From assembly GCA_025351145.1 (NCBI GenBank), contig JANXWM010000401.1, positions 1 to 8,585 of the forward strand: a DNA stretch of 8,585 nt. Reading direction: 5' to 3'. Within the stretch, counting starts at the first letter, position 1. Every line of letters begins with the position of its first letter. Positions 1-6,698 of this stretch are shown here, piece by piece. The notes under the pieces are model-generated. The model saw only the letters and a program-made list of their open reading frames with translations. It was not told the origin of the DNA and ran no database searches. A program made the translations under genes and the position numbers. This DNA is from Chitinophagaceae bacterium. GTDB lineage: Bacteria; Bacteroidota; Bacteroidia; Chitinophagales; Chitinophagaceae.

Positions 1-31
1 GGCAAATAATAACGTTGTAATAAAAATCAGC

Positions 32-60
32 TACGCCAGCGGCGTAACCTGTTTGTAGAA
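32..60 (+). repeat. Triloop hairpin with ACCTGTTTGTAGAA tail (REP-like unit 1)
   Basis: A 6-bp perfect stem, TACGCC at 32-37 against GGCGTA at 41-46, closes a three-base loop (AGC). It is followed at once by ACCTGTTTGTAGAA. A second hairpin 52 bases downstream has a different stem but the same ACCTGTTT following it. Variable paired stems with a constant tail are typical of REP-like elements mobilised by Y1/HuH transposases, but no such transposase gene is visible here, so that link is inference. No T-run follows, so it does not look like an intrinsic terminator. Confidence 0.55.
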
Positions 61-83
61 AAGCATGATGAAAAAGATGATCC

Positions 84-107
84 TTGCCCCGGAGGGGCAA
101 CCTGTTT
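84..107 (+). repeat. Triloop hairpin with ACCTGTTT tail (REP-like unit 2, cut short)
   Basis: A 7-bp perfect stem, TTGCCCC at 84-90 against GGGGCAA at 94-100, has the three-base loop GGA. The tail CCTGTTT (101-107) matches unit 1, but the continuation GTAGAA is missing: the sequence passes directly into the first bases of long-repeat copy A at 108. The stem bases differ from unit 1 while pairing is kept, so structure rather than sequence seems conserved. Confidence 0.55.
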
Positions 108-200
108 CGCTTTAATCTACGCTACAATAAAAGCCCATTCATAATCCAACCGTACAAGAGTGCGACGCAAGAAAAGCTTCATAGAACCAATACAGTTAGG
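108..200 (+). repeat. Long dispersed intergenic repeat, copy A (forward)
   Basis: This is one of five copies in the window. It starts CGCTTTAATCTACGCTAC, continues with AATAAAAGC and a variable CATTCATAATCC stretch, then the core GTACAAGAGTGCGACGCAA at 152-170. The tail GAAAAGCTTCATAG...CAATACAGTTAGG is shared with copy D (reverse complement) and more loosely with copy B. It ends about 22 bases before the DinB start codon, so it could lie in that gene's leader. A short open frame across it is not taken as a gene because other copies carry indels. Confidence 0.85.
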
Positions 201-222
201 CCCATAAATAAAACAACAAACC

Positions 223-753
223 ATGAATTTTACAATCGAAAAATCAATAGAAATTCTGGAACGCACACCGGGTGTTCTTGATGCAATGCTGCGCCATATT
301 TCTGCTGACTGGACTATGAACAACGAAGGTGGCGAAACATGGAGCGTGTATAATATTATCGGCCATCTTATTCATGGAGAAAAAACGGATTGGATGCCGA
401 GAGCAGAAATTATTCTTAGTGACAAAGCAGATAAAAAATTTGAACTCTTTAACCGCTTCGCACAATTTGAAGAATGCAAAGGCAAATCATTGACAGAACT
501 TTTAGATCAATTTAAATTGCTGCGTTCAAAAAATATTGCACTGCTTCGTTCAAAAAATATTACAGAAAATGATTTGCAGCAAACCGGCATCCACCCTGCT
601 TTTGGCAAAGTAAGTTTGTCGCAGCTTCTTTCAACATGGGTGGTGCATGACCTGAACCATATTGCACAAATTGCACGTGTTATAGCGCATCAGTATAAAG
701 CAGCGGTTGGTCCGTGGGTTGAATATTTAGGGATATTGCAGCAGAAGAAATGA
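223..753 (+). CDS. DinB-like four-helix metal-binding protein
   Basis: The 176-residue product fits the DinB/YfiT-like superfamily, small four-helix-bundle proteins that bind a divalent metal through three histidines. Candidate ligands are H48 (in GHLIHGE; H51 is an alternative) and the pair H142/H146 in VVHDLNHIAQIAR, which is the family's hallmark C-terminal motif. The late HPAFGKVSLSQLL and AVGPWVEYLGIL segments also look typical of the family. Some superfamily members are thiol-dependent S-transferases, but nothing here identifies a substrate. The ATG at 223 has no strong Shine-Dalgarno site. Residues 99-114 are two near-identical 8-residue units (LLRSKNIA and LLRSKNIT). The gene precedes the dehydrogenase pair by 59 bases, so co-transcription is possible but unproven, and no functional link is evident. 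Family call is confident; function unknown. Confidence 0.88.
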   Translation: MNFTIEKSIEILERTPGVLDAMLRHISADWTMNNEGGETWSVYNIIGHLIHGEKTDWMPRAEIILSDKADKKFELFNRFAQFEECKGKSLTELLDQFKLLRSKNIALLRSKNITENDLQQTGIHPAFGKVSLSQLLSTWVVHDLNHIAQIARVIAHQYKAAVGPWVEYLGILQQKK

Positions 754-812
754 TGGTAAAAATATCTTCGCGGTAATGCGATTGGCTTATTTTTACAGTA
801 ATCAATTTATAT

Positions 813-1349
813 ATGAATCAAACGAGGCGTTATGCCATTAAACAGATTTTTGCAGTAGCCGCGGGTGCTGCACTAATACCTTCGTGCATGGAAGACAAAA
901 GCAAGGCTTCCGTTATTCTTACCAATTTTAAAATTGATGCAGACCAGGAAAAATTACTGGCTGAATTGGCTGAAGCAATTATTCCAAAAACCACAACGCC
1001 GGGTGCAAAAGATATATCGGCTCACCTGTTTGCTTTGAAAATGATAGATGATTGCGCCAAACCCGAGGACCAGCAAAAATTTGTAAAAGGCCTTGAGCAA
1101 TTTGACAAGACATTTACTGCGCAATTTGTAAACAGGTTTGTTGACAGCGCCAAGGACCATAAAGTAACTTTTTTAGCCATCCTGGAAGCAAAAAAAGACG
1201 AAGGCAACGAGCTTGCATTTTTTTACGGCAAAATGAAACAGTTAACCATTCAGGCTTATACTGCTTCGCAATTTTATCTTACCAAAGTAAGGGTGTATGA
1301 ACTGGTACCGGGCCGCTTTCATGGCTGCGTTCCTGTAACAACTGCTTAA
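813..1349 (+). CDS. Gluconate 2-dehydrogenase subunit 3 family protein (small exported subunit)
   Basis: The 178-residue product has an N-terminal export signal with a twin-arginine start (TRRYAIK, R5-R6), then the hydrophobic stretch FAVAAGAALIP and a possible lipobox ending at C25 (LIPSC). It may therefore be a Tat-exported lipoprotein. The mature part holds ELAEAIIPKTTTPGAKD near residues 50-67, the conserved opening of the gluconate 2-dehydrogenase subunit 3 family, and ends with GRFHGCVPV. In characterised relatives (gluconate and FAD-glucose dehydrogenases, LacB of glucoside 3-dehydrogenase) the small subunit carries the Tat signal and escorts the flavoprotein across the membrane. The GMC gene starts 24 bases downstream, consistent with a two-subunit enzyme. 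The substrate cannot be read from sequence. Confidence 0.88.
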   Translation: MNQTRRYAIKQIFAVAAGAALIPSCMEDKSKASVILTNFKIDADQEKLLAELAEAIIPKTTTPGAKDISAHLFALKMIDDCAKPEDQQKFVKGLEQFDKTFTAQFVNRFVDSAKDHKVTFLAILEAKKDEGNELAFFYGKMKQLTIQAYTASQFYLTKVRVYELVPGRFHGCVPVTTA

Positions 1350-1373
1350 TATTAATCTTTCTAATTTAATAAT

Positions 1374-3071
1374 ATGGGTGACAATAATAACCGCACATTC
1401 GATGTAATTGTAATTGGCTCCGGCATGAGCGGCGGCTGGGCTGCAAAAGAGTTTACAGAGAAAGGTTTAAAGACTTTGGTACTCGAAAGGGGAAGGGATG
1501 TAAAGCATTTAAAAGATTACCCTACTACCAACATGATGCCCTGGGAATTTGAGCACCGCGGCCAGGTTCCATATAAAATAACAGAAGCAAACCCTGTTGC
1601 CAGCAAGTGTTATGTCTTCAGGGAAGATGCAATGCATTTTGTAGTAAAAGATACGGAACATCCTTATGTACAGGCGAAACCTTTCGACTGGATCCGGGGC
1701 TACCAGGTAGGCGGAAAATCTTTGTTATGGGCAAGGCAAACCCAACGCTGGAGCGACTTTGACTTTGAAGGTCCCGCACGTGACGGTTATACTGTTGACT
1801 GGCCCATCCGTTATAAAGACATTGCGCCATGGTATAGCTATGTTGAAAAATTTGTAGGCATATCCGGCAATAAAGATGGCTTGCCCAACCTGCCGGACGG
1901 CGAGTTTTTACCGGCATTGGATATGAGCTGTATTGAAACATATTTTAAAGATGTGGTTGCAAAAAATTATAAAGACCGCAATGTTATCTATGCACGTTGT
2001 GCGCATCTAACAGAACCCGCACAAATACATTTAGACCAGGGCCGTGGCCAATGCCAGAAAAGAAATTTATGCCAACGCGGTTGTCCGTTTGGCGGCTATT
2101 TCTGCAGCAATTCTTCCACTATTCCATGGGCCGAAAAAACAGGTAATCTTACGCTTCGTCCGTACTCTGTAGTGCAGTCAATTATTTATGACGATAAGAA
2201 AGAAAAAGTTACCGGCGTAAGGGTGATTGATTCAAAAACAAAAGAAGTGATCGAGTATTCAGCCAAAGTAATTTTTGTAAATGCGGCTGCATTAAATACC
2301 AATCTTATTTTACTCAATTCAACTTCATCCCGCTTTCCAAATGGGTTAGGCAATGACAGCGGCGTGCTTGGAAAATATTTTGCGTTTCATAATTACCGTG
2401 CCCGCATGTCGGCGAAGTATGAAGGTTTATTAGATTCTAACACGGATGGCCGCACCCCCACAAGTGCTTACTTACCGCGCTTTAGAAATTTGCATAAACA
2501 GGAAACAGATTTTCTCCGCGGCTATGCGGTAACCTTTGGTGGTGGCCGTTACATTAACACAGACAACAATGGCTTTGGCGGTAAATTAAAAAACCAGCTT
2601 TCTGAAAAAGAATTGAGTCCATGGTATGTGGGTTCTCAAATGATGGGCGAAACCATCCCCAAAGAAACCAACACTATTACACTCGATAAAACAAAGAAAG
2701 ATGAATGGGGAATACCGTTGCTCGATATCAATGTTGCATACGATGACAATGATGAAAAAATGATCAAAGACTTTTTTGAGCAGATGACCGAGATGTACAC
2801 CAAAGCAGGCTTTACCGATATTAAAGCAAACGACTCCAAACAGGCGCCGGGACTGGATATCCACGAAATGGGCGGATGCAGGATGGGCAACGATCCCAAA
2901 ACATCCATGCTTAATAAATGGAACCAGATGCACGCCTGCAAAAATGTATTTGTAACAGATGGCGCATCCATGACATCTACCTCAACACAAAACCCATCGC
3001 TCACTTATATGGCGTTAACTGCAAGGGCCGCTGATTATGCTATGGACCAAATGAAGAAAGGGGAATTATAA
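1374..3071 (+). CDS. GMC family FAD-dependent oxidoreductase (large catalytic subunit)
   Basis: This 565-residue flavoprotein starts with an FAD-binding Rossmann motif, VIVIGSGMSGGWAAKEF (GSGMSG at 15-20), and an acidic strand end (VLERG). A GGKSLLW motif follows in the FAD-contact region. The C-terminal GMC domain supplies the usual His/Asn catalytic pair: H497 in DIHEMGGCRMG and N540 in QNPSLTYMALTARAADYAM. A cysteine-rich insert has C227, C233, C237 and C244, resembling the Fe-S-binding loop of bacterial FAD-glucose dehydrogenase; a cluster here is inference. There is no signal peptide, so export probably depends on the Tat signal of the preceding small subunit. The likely role is periplasmic oxidation of a sugar, glycoside or polyol with electrons passed to a cytochrome c. 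No cytochrome gene is in the window. Glucoside 3-dehydrogenase and gluconate 2-dehydrogenase are both possible. Confidence 0.92.
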   Translation: MGDNNNRTFDVIVIGSGMSGGWAAKEFTEKGLKTLVLERGRDVKHLKDYPTTNMMPWEFEHRGQVPYKITEANPVASKCYVFREDAMHFVVKDTEHPYVQAKPFDWIRGYQVGGKSLLWARQTQRWSDFDFEGPARDGYTVDWPIRYKDIAPWYSYVEKFVGISGNKDGLPNLPDGEFLPALDMSCIETYFKDVVAKNYKDRNVIYARCAHLTEPAQIHLDQGRGQCQKRNLCQRGCPFGGYFCSNSSTIPWAEKTGNLTLRPYSVVQSIIYDDKKEKVTGVRVIDSKTKEVIEYSAKVIFVNAAALNTNLILLNSTSSRFPNGLGNDSGVLGKYFAFHNYRARMSAKYEGLLDSNTDGRTPTSAYLPRFRNLHKQETDFLRGYAVTFGGGRYINTDNNGFGGKLKNQLSEKELSPWYVGSQMMGETIPKETNTITLDKTKKDEWGIPLLDINVAYDDNDEKMIKDFFEQMTEMYTKAGFTDIKANDSKQAPGLDIHEMGGCRMGNDPKTSMLNKWNQMHACKNVFVTDGASMTSTSTQNPSLTYMALTARAADYAMDQMKKGEL

Positions 3072-3083
3072 CCCCCAATCCCT

Positions 3084-3100
3084 TCCCGAAATAATCGGGA
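3084..3100. terminator. Short hairpin downstream of the GMC gene
   Basis: TCCCGA (3084-3089) pairs with TCGGGA (3095-3100) around a 5-base loop, 12 bases after the GMC stop. The flanking CCTT and AAGG could extend it with bulges. No clear T-run follows, so it may be a 3'-end-stabilising hairpin rather than a classical intrinsic terminator. Confidence 0.35.
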
Positions 3101-3130
3101 TGAGACAAAAGGGAGTAAAGAATTTTATGT

Positions 3131-3225
3131 ACCAAACTCAGGAACAAAAATGTAGCTTTTGTTGCGTCGCACTCTTGTACGTTCGGATTCTTTATTAAGC
3201 TTTTACCGCAGCGAAGATTGAAGCG
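3131..3225 (-). repeat. Long dispersed intergenic repeat, copy B (reverse)
   Basis: Read on the minus strand it begins CGCTTCAATCTTCGCTGC, then GGTAAAAGC, an AATAAAGAATCC stretch, and the core at 3180-3162. The tail AAAAGCTACAT...GAGTTTGGT resembles those of A and D. It starts about 60 bases past the GMC stop and is antisense to that gene. With copy C it forms an inverted pair enclosing the small gene at 3334-3645. Confidence 0.85.
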
Positions 3226-3333
3226 TAAATACATTTTATTTGATTGGCTTTACGAATCTGTTATTCATATATTACAAATACATGTTCAGGCGGCAATACA
3301 AGTGAATGCATCTAAACTTTATAAAAGAGAATC

Positions 3334-3645
3334 TTGAAAACTGAAGAAGATATATTGCTTATTCTTAGTGGACTAAGAGCATTGTATGGTAACATTACTC
3401 CACCTTTTAGATCCGGGTCAGTTGAATTAAAAAAAGAGACGATAATATTAAAATGCGTATTTGATACAAACGCAACTGAGGATGACTTTGAACTGGCATC
3501 AATAATAGCTGCAGAAATTATTGCTGATTTTCCCAATTACAACATCGAAGAAATCATCATTACCGTTCCCCAACCTGCATCTGCAGAACCTCTAAAAAAT
3601 CTACTCTATTGCAGACATGAACTTAACTATTACAAGGAACCATAA
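3334..3645 (+). CDS. Small conserved-looking hypothetical protein, TTG start
   Basis: The 103-residue product is acidic, has no signal peptide or membrane segment, and alternates predicted strands and helices: a helix near 3-17, strands around VELKKETIILKCVFD, a helix ATEDDFELASIIAAEIIADFP, then the strand IEEIIITVP. The layout recalls small stand-alone alpha/beta proteins with a conserved ITPxxRSxSVEL...EIIADF pattern that I have seen mainly as uncharacterised proteins, sometimes beside toxins; no toxin is present here. TTG at 3334 is the only reasonable start: an in-frame stop lies at 3322-3324 and no ATG follows early. AAAGAG just upstream may act as the ribosome site. Inverted repeats B and C enclose it, so it may be a separately acquired unit. 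Function unknown. Confidence 0.65.
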   Translation: MKTEEDILLILSGLRALYGNITPPFRSGSVELKKETIILKCVFDTNATEDDFELASIIAAEIIADFPNYNIEEIIITVPQPASAEPLKNLLYCRHELNYYKEP

Positions 3646-3652
3646 CATTTTC

Positions 3653-3671
3653 CAAACCCGCTCCGCGTTTG
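3653..3671. repeat. Imperfect triloop hairpin before repeat copy C
   Basis: CAAA and CGC on the left (3653-3656, 3659-3661) can pair with GCG and TTTG on the right (3665-3671), with a two-base CC bulge and a three-base loop TCC. It starts 7 bases after the stop of the small hypothetical gene and 26 bases before copy C. It could be a weak member of the triloop hairpin series, a 3'-end hairpin of the small gene, or chance. Confidence 0.3.
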
Positions 3672-3697
3672 TTGACCACCTCAACTGACGATCCATT

Positions 3698-3779
3698 CGC
3701 TTCAATCTACGCTACGGTAAAGCTGAATCGCATTCTCAAAGTACAAGAGTGCGACGCAAGGAACGTTCAATGCATATTC
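3698..3779 (+). repeat. Long dispersed intergenic repeat, copy C (forward)
   Basis: It begins CGCTTCAATCTACGCTAC, then GGTAAAGC (one A fewer than the other copies), a diverged middle, and the exact core at 3741-3759. The tail GGAACGTTCAATGCATATTC matches copy E (GGAACGGTCAGTA, ATATTC) rather than A, B or D, so C and E form a second tail subtype. It sits between two converging genes and is antisense to the leftward adhesin gene, about 20 bases past its stop. Confidence 0.85.
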
Positions 3780-3800
3780 TTTTGCCGGGCACAAAAAAAT

Positions 3801-6569
3801 TTAACGCAATATCATTACCCAGCCAGCTAATTTTTTGGCGCCTGCCACTTTTCTGTCGATGATGTAATAATATGTTCCCACGGGAATGGGGTTACCTTTG
3901 TAAGTACCATCCCACGGGCTGCTGTAGCCAATGGAATGAAACGCCAACTGCCCGTACCTGTTGAAGAGCGACACATCAACACCGGGGTAAGAATTTAAAT
4001 ACTGAATGATCCATGTATCGTTTATACCATCGCCATTTGGGGAAAATGCGTTGGGTATTACCGGCGTTTTAAGCACCTTTATAAAAACCATATCGCTGTT
4101 CATGCAATTGTCCGCAGAAGTTACGGTGAGCTTATAAGTAATATCATCAATGGGTGAAACTTCGGGCACAGGGATCACGGTATTATTGATGCTTATATTG
4201 GGCGACCATGCATAGGAAATATTGTTGCCGGATCCGCTGCCATCAAGGGTTATAAGGCCACCTTCGAGTAATGTTTTATCGGGGCCTGCACTTACAGAAG
4301 GTTGAGGGTAAACAATAATATCCTGATCGGCAAATGTGCTGCAGCCGTTGGCAGCGGTAAAAGTATAACGGATCGTATGCGAACCGGGAGCAGCCAAACG
4401 TGGTGAAAATGTACCACCGGCACTTGTGCCATCGCCACTGTAAACGCCACTGCCAGCAATGCCGGTAAGTTCTTTACCCTGTGTAATAAGAAACTGCGGA
4501 ACCTCTTCGCAAACTGCATTAAGCGCATTAAACTGTACCTGCGGACTTGCGTTTAAAGTAATATTCTGCGAGCTTTCATTTACACAGTTTATACCGGAAT
4601 AAGCAACATACCGTATTTGAAAAGTTTTGGTAAGTGGCGAACCAAAATTGGGATATTGAAAAACATATTGTGCACCCGGAACAGGATTATCATCCACCGT
4701 TTTCTGTGTTGGATCGTTCTGAAAATCCCAGTACACTTCAATTTTTGTAATGCTGCCAAAATTAACGGTTGAATTATTGGTAATGCTTACCTGCTGGTTG
4801 CTGCAGAGATTGCCGGCACCATTTATTGCGAACTGGGATTTTGGTAAAGAACCATTTACAGTAAAGGGTTTAAGGATATTATTTATGCACCCGTCTTTCG
4901 AAGTTACTGTTAATGCAACATTATACACACCAATAGCAGAGTAGGAATGCTGTGGGTTTTTTTGTGTGGATGTATTGGGGTTGCCGGCATTAGCAGAAGG
5001 GTCACCAAAGTTCCAGGCATAAGTAAACTGTGCGGAGGAATTATCCGCGATAAATGATGAATCAATAAACTGAGCAAAGGGATCGGCAAGACAAACTTTG
5101 GGCAAAATAAAAGCCGGTTGCGGCAGATCATGAATTGTAACCTGTTTAATAAGCGTATCACTATTGCAACCATCGCCGGACTGAACTACGAGCCTTACGG
5201 GATAAGTTGCGGCAGGAGAAAATGTATGTGCAGGGTTTTGCAAAACCGAAGTGGCTCCATCTGTAAAATTCCAGTACCACTGCTTTATTGTTTGCGCGGT
5301 TATTGTTGACTGATCCGTAAACTGAATATTGCCGCCATCACAGGCTGGCGTGGAAGATGCAAACTGTGCAAGCGGCTTTGGAAAAAGAGCGAGTATGGTT
5401 GAATCTTTTTGCGTACAGCCAACACTGCTTGTAACGGTAACATAATATTTTCCGGCAGCGGCTACAGCAACGGGATTAATGACAGGGTTTTGAATGGCGG
5501 AGGTAAAATTATTTGGTCCTGCCCAGGAATATAGCACCCCACCACCTGAGCTTAAGTTAACAGCTGTACCCGGACATTTAGGCCCGTCGTTACCTGCACT
5601 TGCTGTTGGTTTATTATTTACAATAACTGTTATTGCATTGGAAACTACACGGCAGGTAGAAATACCAAGGTTACCAGCTTCTGCTACGGCAAGCCTGTAT
5701 TGGTAGCTGCCAACTACGCTGGCAGTTCGTTTATAATTTGCTGAAGTTGCACCAGGAATATCGTTCCAGGCAGCTCCGTTATTTGTACTTAACTGCCACT
5801 GGTAAGCGGGGCTCGTATAGCCGGTAGAAGTGCTGCCGGTAAAGGTTACACTGGCAGTATCGCCATCGCAGAGGTTCATAACGGAAGAACTGCTGCCTGC
5901 AATTGCTGCTGTTACTTTAGGGCCGCAGGGGCGAAAGGTAATATCATCCAATGCTAAATCGTTACCGCAGCCACCGGGTGCATTGTTCCGCATCCTGATT
6001 ACAAAATCTGAAACACCTACTGGTGTTTTAAAGAAAAAACCATACTGTTTCCATGTAGGTGTTGCTGTAGAAGGTATATCGCCTGAATTAAAAGTTTGTA
6101 TTACAGTGCCTGTAGTTGTTTCAATACCAAAAGTAATATTTGGTTGTATACCGGCGCTGTTGCAGGCACCCGGCAAAAGAACATTTGCGATCCAGGCCGC
6201 AAATTCAAAAGTAGTGTTGGTGCAAAGTCCGTGAATGGTATCTACATAAAAATCGTTGGGCTGTATAGATGCATTTACCAGCATAAAATATCCATTGGCA
6301 TTGCCGGTATGGTCTGCATTTAATGTATGCCAGCTATTGGCAAAACAGGCAGCAGTTTTATTAATGACTGTATAGAAACCATCATTGGGGCAATCGAAGC
6401 TTATAAATGCATAATTGGTTGTTGCCGCAGCGAGTTTTGGACCGGGGTTTGGCCCTGACCCAAAGGTGATATTAACAACAGGATCTCCAAGGCTTCCCTG
6501 GCAAAGCTGTGCCCATGCTGTATTTGCAATACCCAAAACAAACAATGCAACACCAAAAATATTTTTCAA
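3801..6569 (-). CDS. Secreted PKD/Ig-like adhesin-type protein with T9SS type B sorting domain
   Basis: The 922-residue product has a Sec signal peptide (residues 1-20, likely cut after AWA) and an N-terminal all-beta region (about 21-216) with cysteines and LALDDITF, reminiscent of a jelly-roll binding domain. Two Ig-like modules follow (about 218-318 and 321-398), then PKD modules near 400-480 (WYWNFTDGAT, NPAHTFSPAATYPV), 486-572 (YAWNFGDPSA, HSYSAIGVYNV) and 577-676, another module to 755 and a PKD-like one at 756-832. The C-terminus (838-922; NAFSPNGDGINDTW, LFNRYGQLAF, PVGTYYYII) is the gliding-motility-associated type B signal for export by the type IX secretion system. The start is TTG at 6569, chosen because the signal peptide begins there and an in-frame TAA with no intervening ATG lies upstream. 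Likely cell-surface or released; adhesion or glycan binding is inferred from architecture. Confidence 0.92.
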   Translation of the reverse strand: MKNIFGVALFVLGIANTAWAQLCQGSLGDPVVNITFGSGPNPGPKLAAATTNYAFISFDCPNDGFYTVINKTAACFANSWHTLNADHTGNANGYFMLVNASIQPNDFYVDTIHGLCTNTTFEFAAWIANVLLPGACNSAGIQPNITFGIETTTGTVIQTFNSGDIPSTATPTWKQYGFFFKTPVGVSDFVIRMRNNAPGGCGNDLALDDITFRPCGPKVTAAIAGSSSSVMNLCDGDTASVTFTGSTSTGYTSPAYQWQLSTNNGAAWNDIPGATSANYKRTASVVGSYQYRLAVAEAGNLGISTCRVVSNAITVIVNNKPTASAGNDGPKCPGTAVNLSSGGGVLYSWAGPNNFTSAIQNPVINPVAVAAAGKYYVTVTSSVGCTQKDSTILALFPKPLAQFASSTPACDGGNIQFTDQSTITAQTIKQWYWNFTDGATSVLQNPAHTFSPAATYPVRLVVQSGDGCNSDTLIKQVTIHDLPQPAFILPKVCLADPFAQFIDSSFIADNSSAQFTYAWNFGDPSANAGNPNTSTQKNPQHSYSAIGVYNVALTVTSKDGCINNILKPFTVNGSLPKSQFAINGAGNLCSNQQVSITNNSTVNFGSITKIEVYWDFQNDPTQKTVDDNPVPGAQYVFQYPNFGSPLTKTFQIRYVAYSGINCVNESSQNITLNASPQVQFNALNAVCEEVPQFLITQGKELTGIAGSGVYSGDGTSAGGTFSPRLAAPGSHTIRYTFTAANGCSTFADQDIIVYPQPSVSAGPDKTLLEGGLITLDGSGSGNNISYAWSPNISINNTVIPVPEVSPIDDITYKLTVTSADNCMNSDMVFIKVLKTPVIPNAFSPNGDGINDTWIIQYLNSYPGVDVSLFNRYGQLAFHSIGYSSPWDGTYKGNPIPVGTYYYIIDRKVAGAKKLAGWVMILR

Positions 6570-6629
6570 CTGTTCTTTAATTTTGATAAAAATAAATGTT
6601 CGTTTTTAGATTCTCCCGAAAGATTTCAT

Positions 6630-6658
6630 TTTGTTCAAATGCGCTCCCTGTATATTTG
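6630..6658 (+). promoter_or_regulatory. Bacteroidota-type promoter (TTTG -33, TATATTTG -7)
   Basis: TTTG at 6630-6633 and TATATTTG at 6651-6658, with a 17-base spacer, match the Bacteroidota housekeeping promoter pattern TTTG/TAnnTTTG; all defined bases of the -7 box fit. Transcription would start near 6665, giving a leader of about 35 bases. This argues that the upstream in-frame ATG at 6639, which lies inside the promoter, is not the start of the PNP gene. Confidence 0.7.
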
Positions 6659-6698
6659 TCTGCATAACGTTATTTTCATTTTCAATTGTATATTTTTT

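Noticed and set aside
84..281. 65-codon plus-strand open frame across repeat copy A
   Set aside because: It runs through the hairpin tail and the repeat into the DinB-like gene. A similar peptide occurs in copy D, but other copies have indels that break the frame, so the similarity reflects the DNA repeat rather than a protein.
763..770. TATCTTCG as a -7 box for the dehydrogenase pair
   Set aside because: One base departs from TAnnTTTG, and the nearest upstream TTG (736-738) leaves a 24-base spacer, longer than usual.
5494..6323. Several plus-strand open frames opposite the adhesin gene
   Set aside because: They are shadows of a well-supported 922-codon gene with signal peptide, repeated domains and sorting signal.
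6639..6698. Upstream ATG adding 20 residues to PNP
   Set aside because: The ATG lies between the -33 and -7 promoter boxes, and the added hydrophobic residues do not fit a cytosolic PNP; ATG 6699 gives the normal family length.
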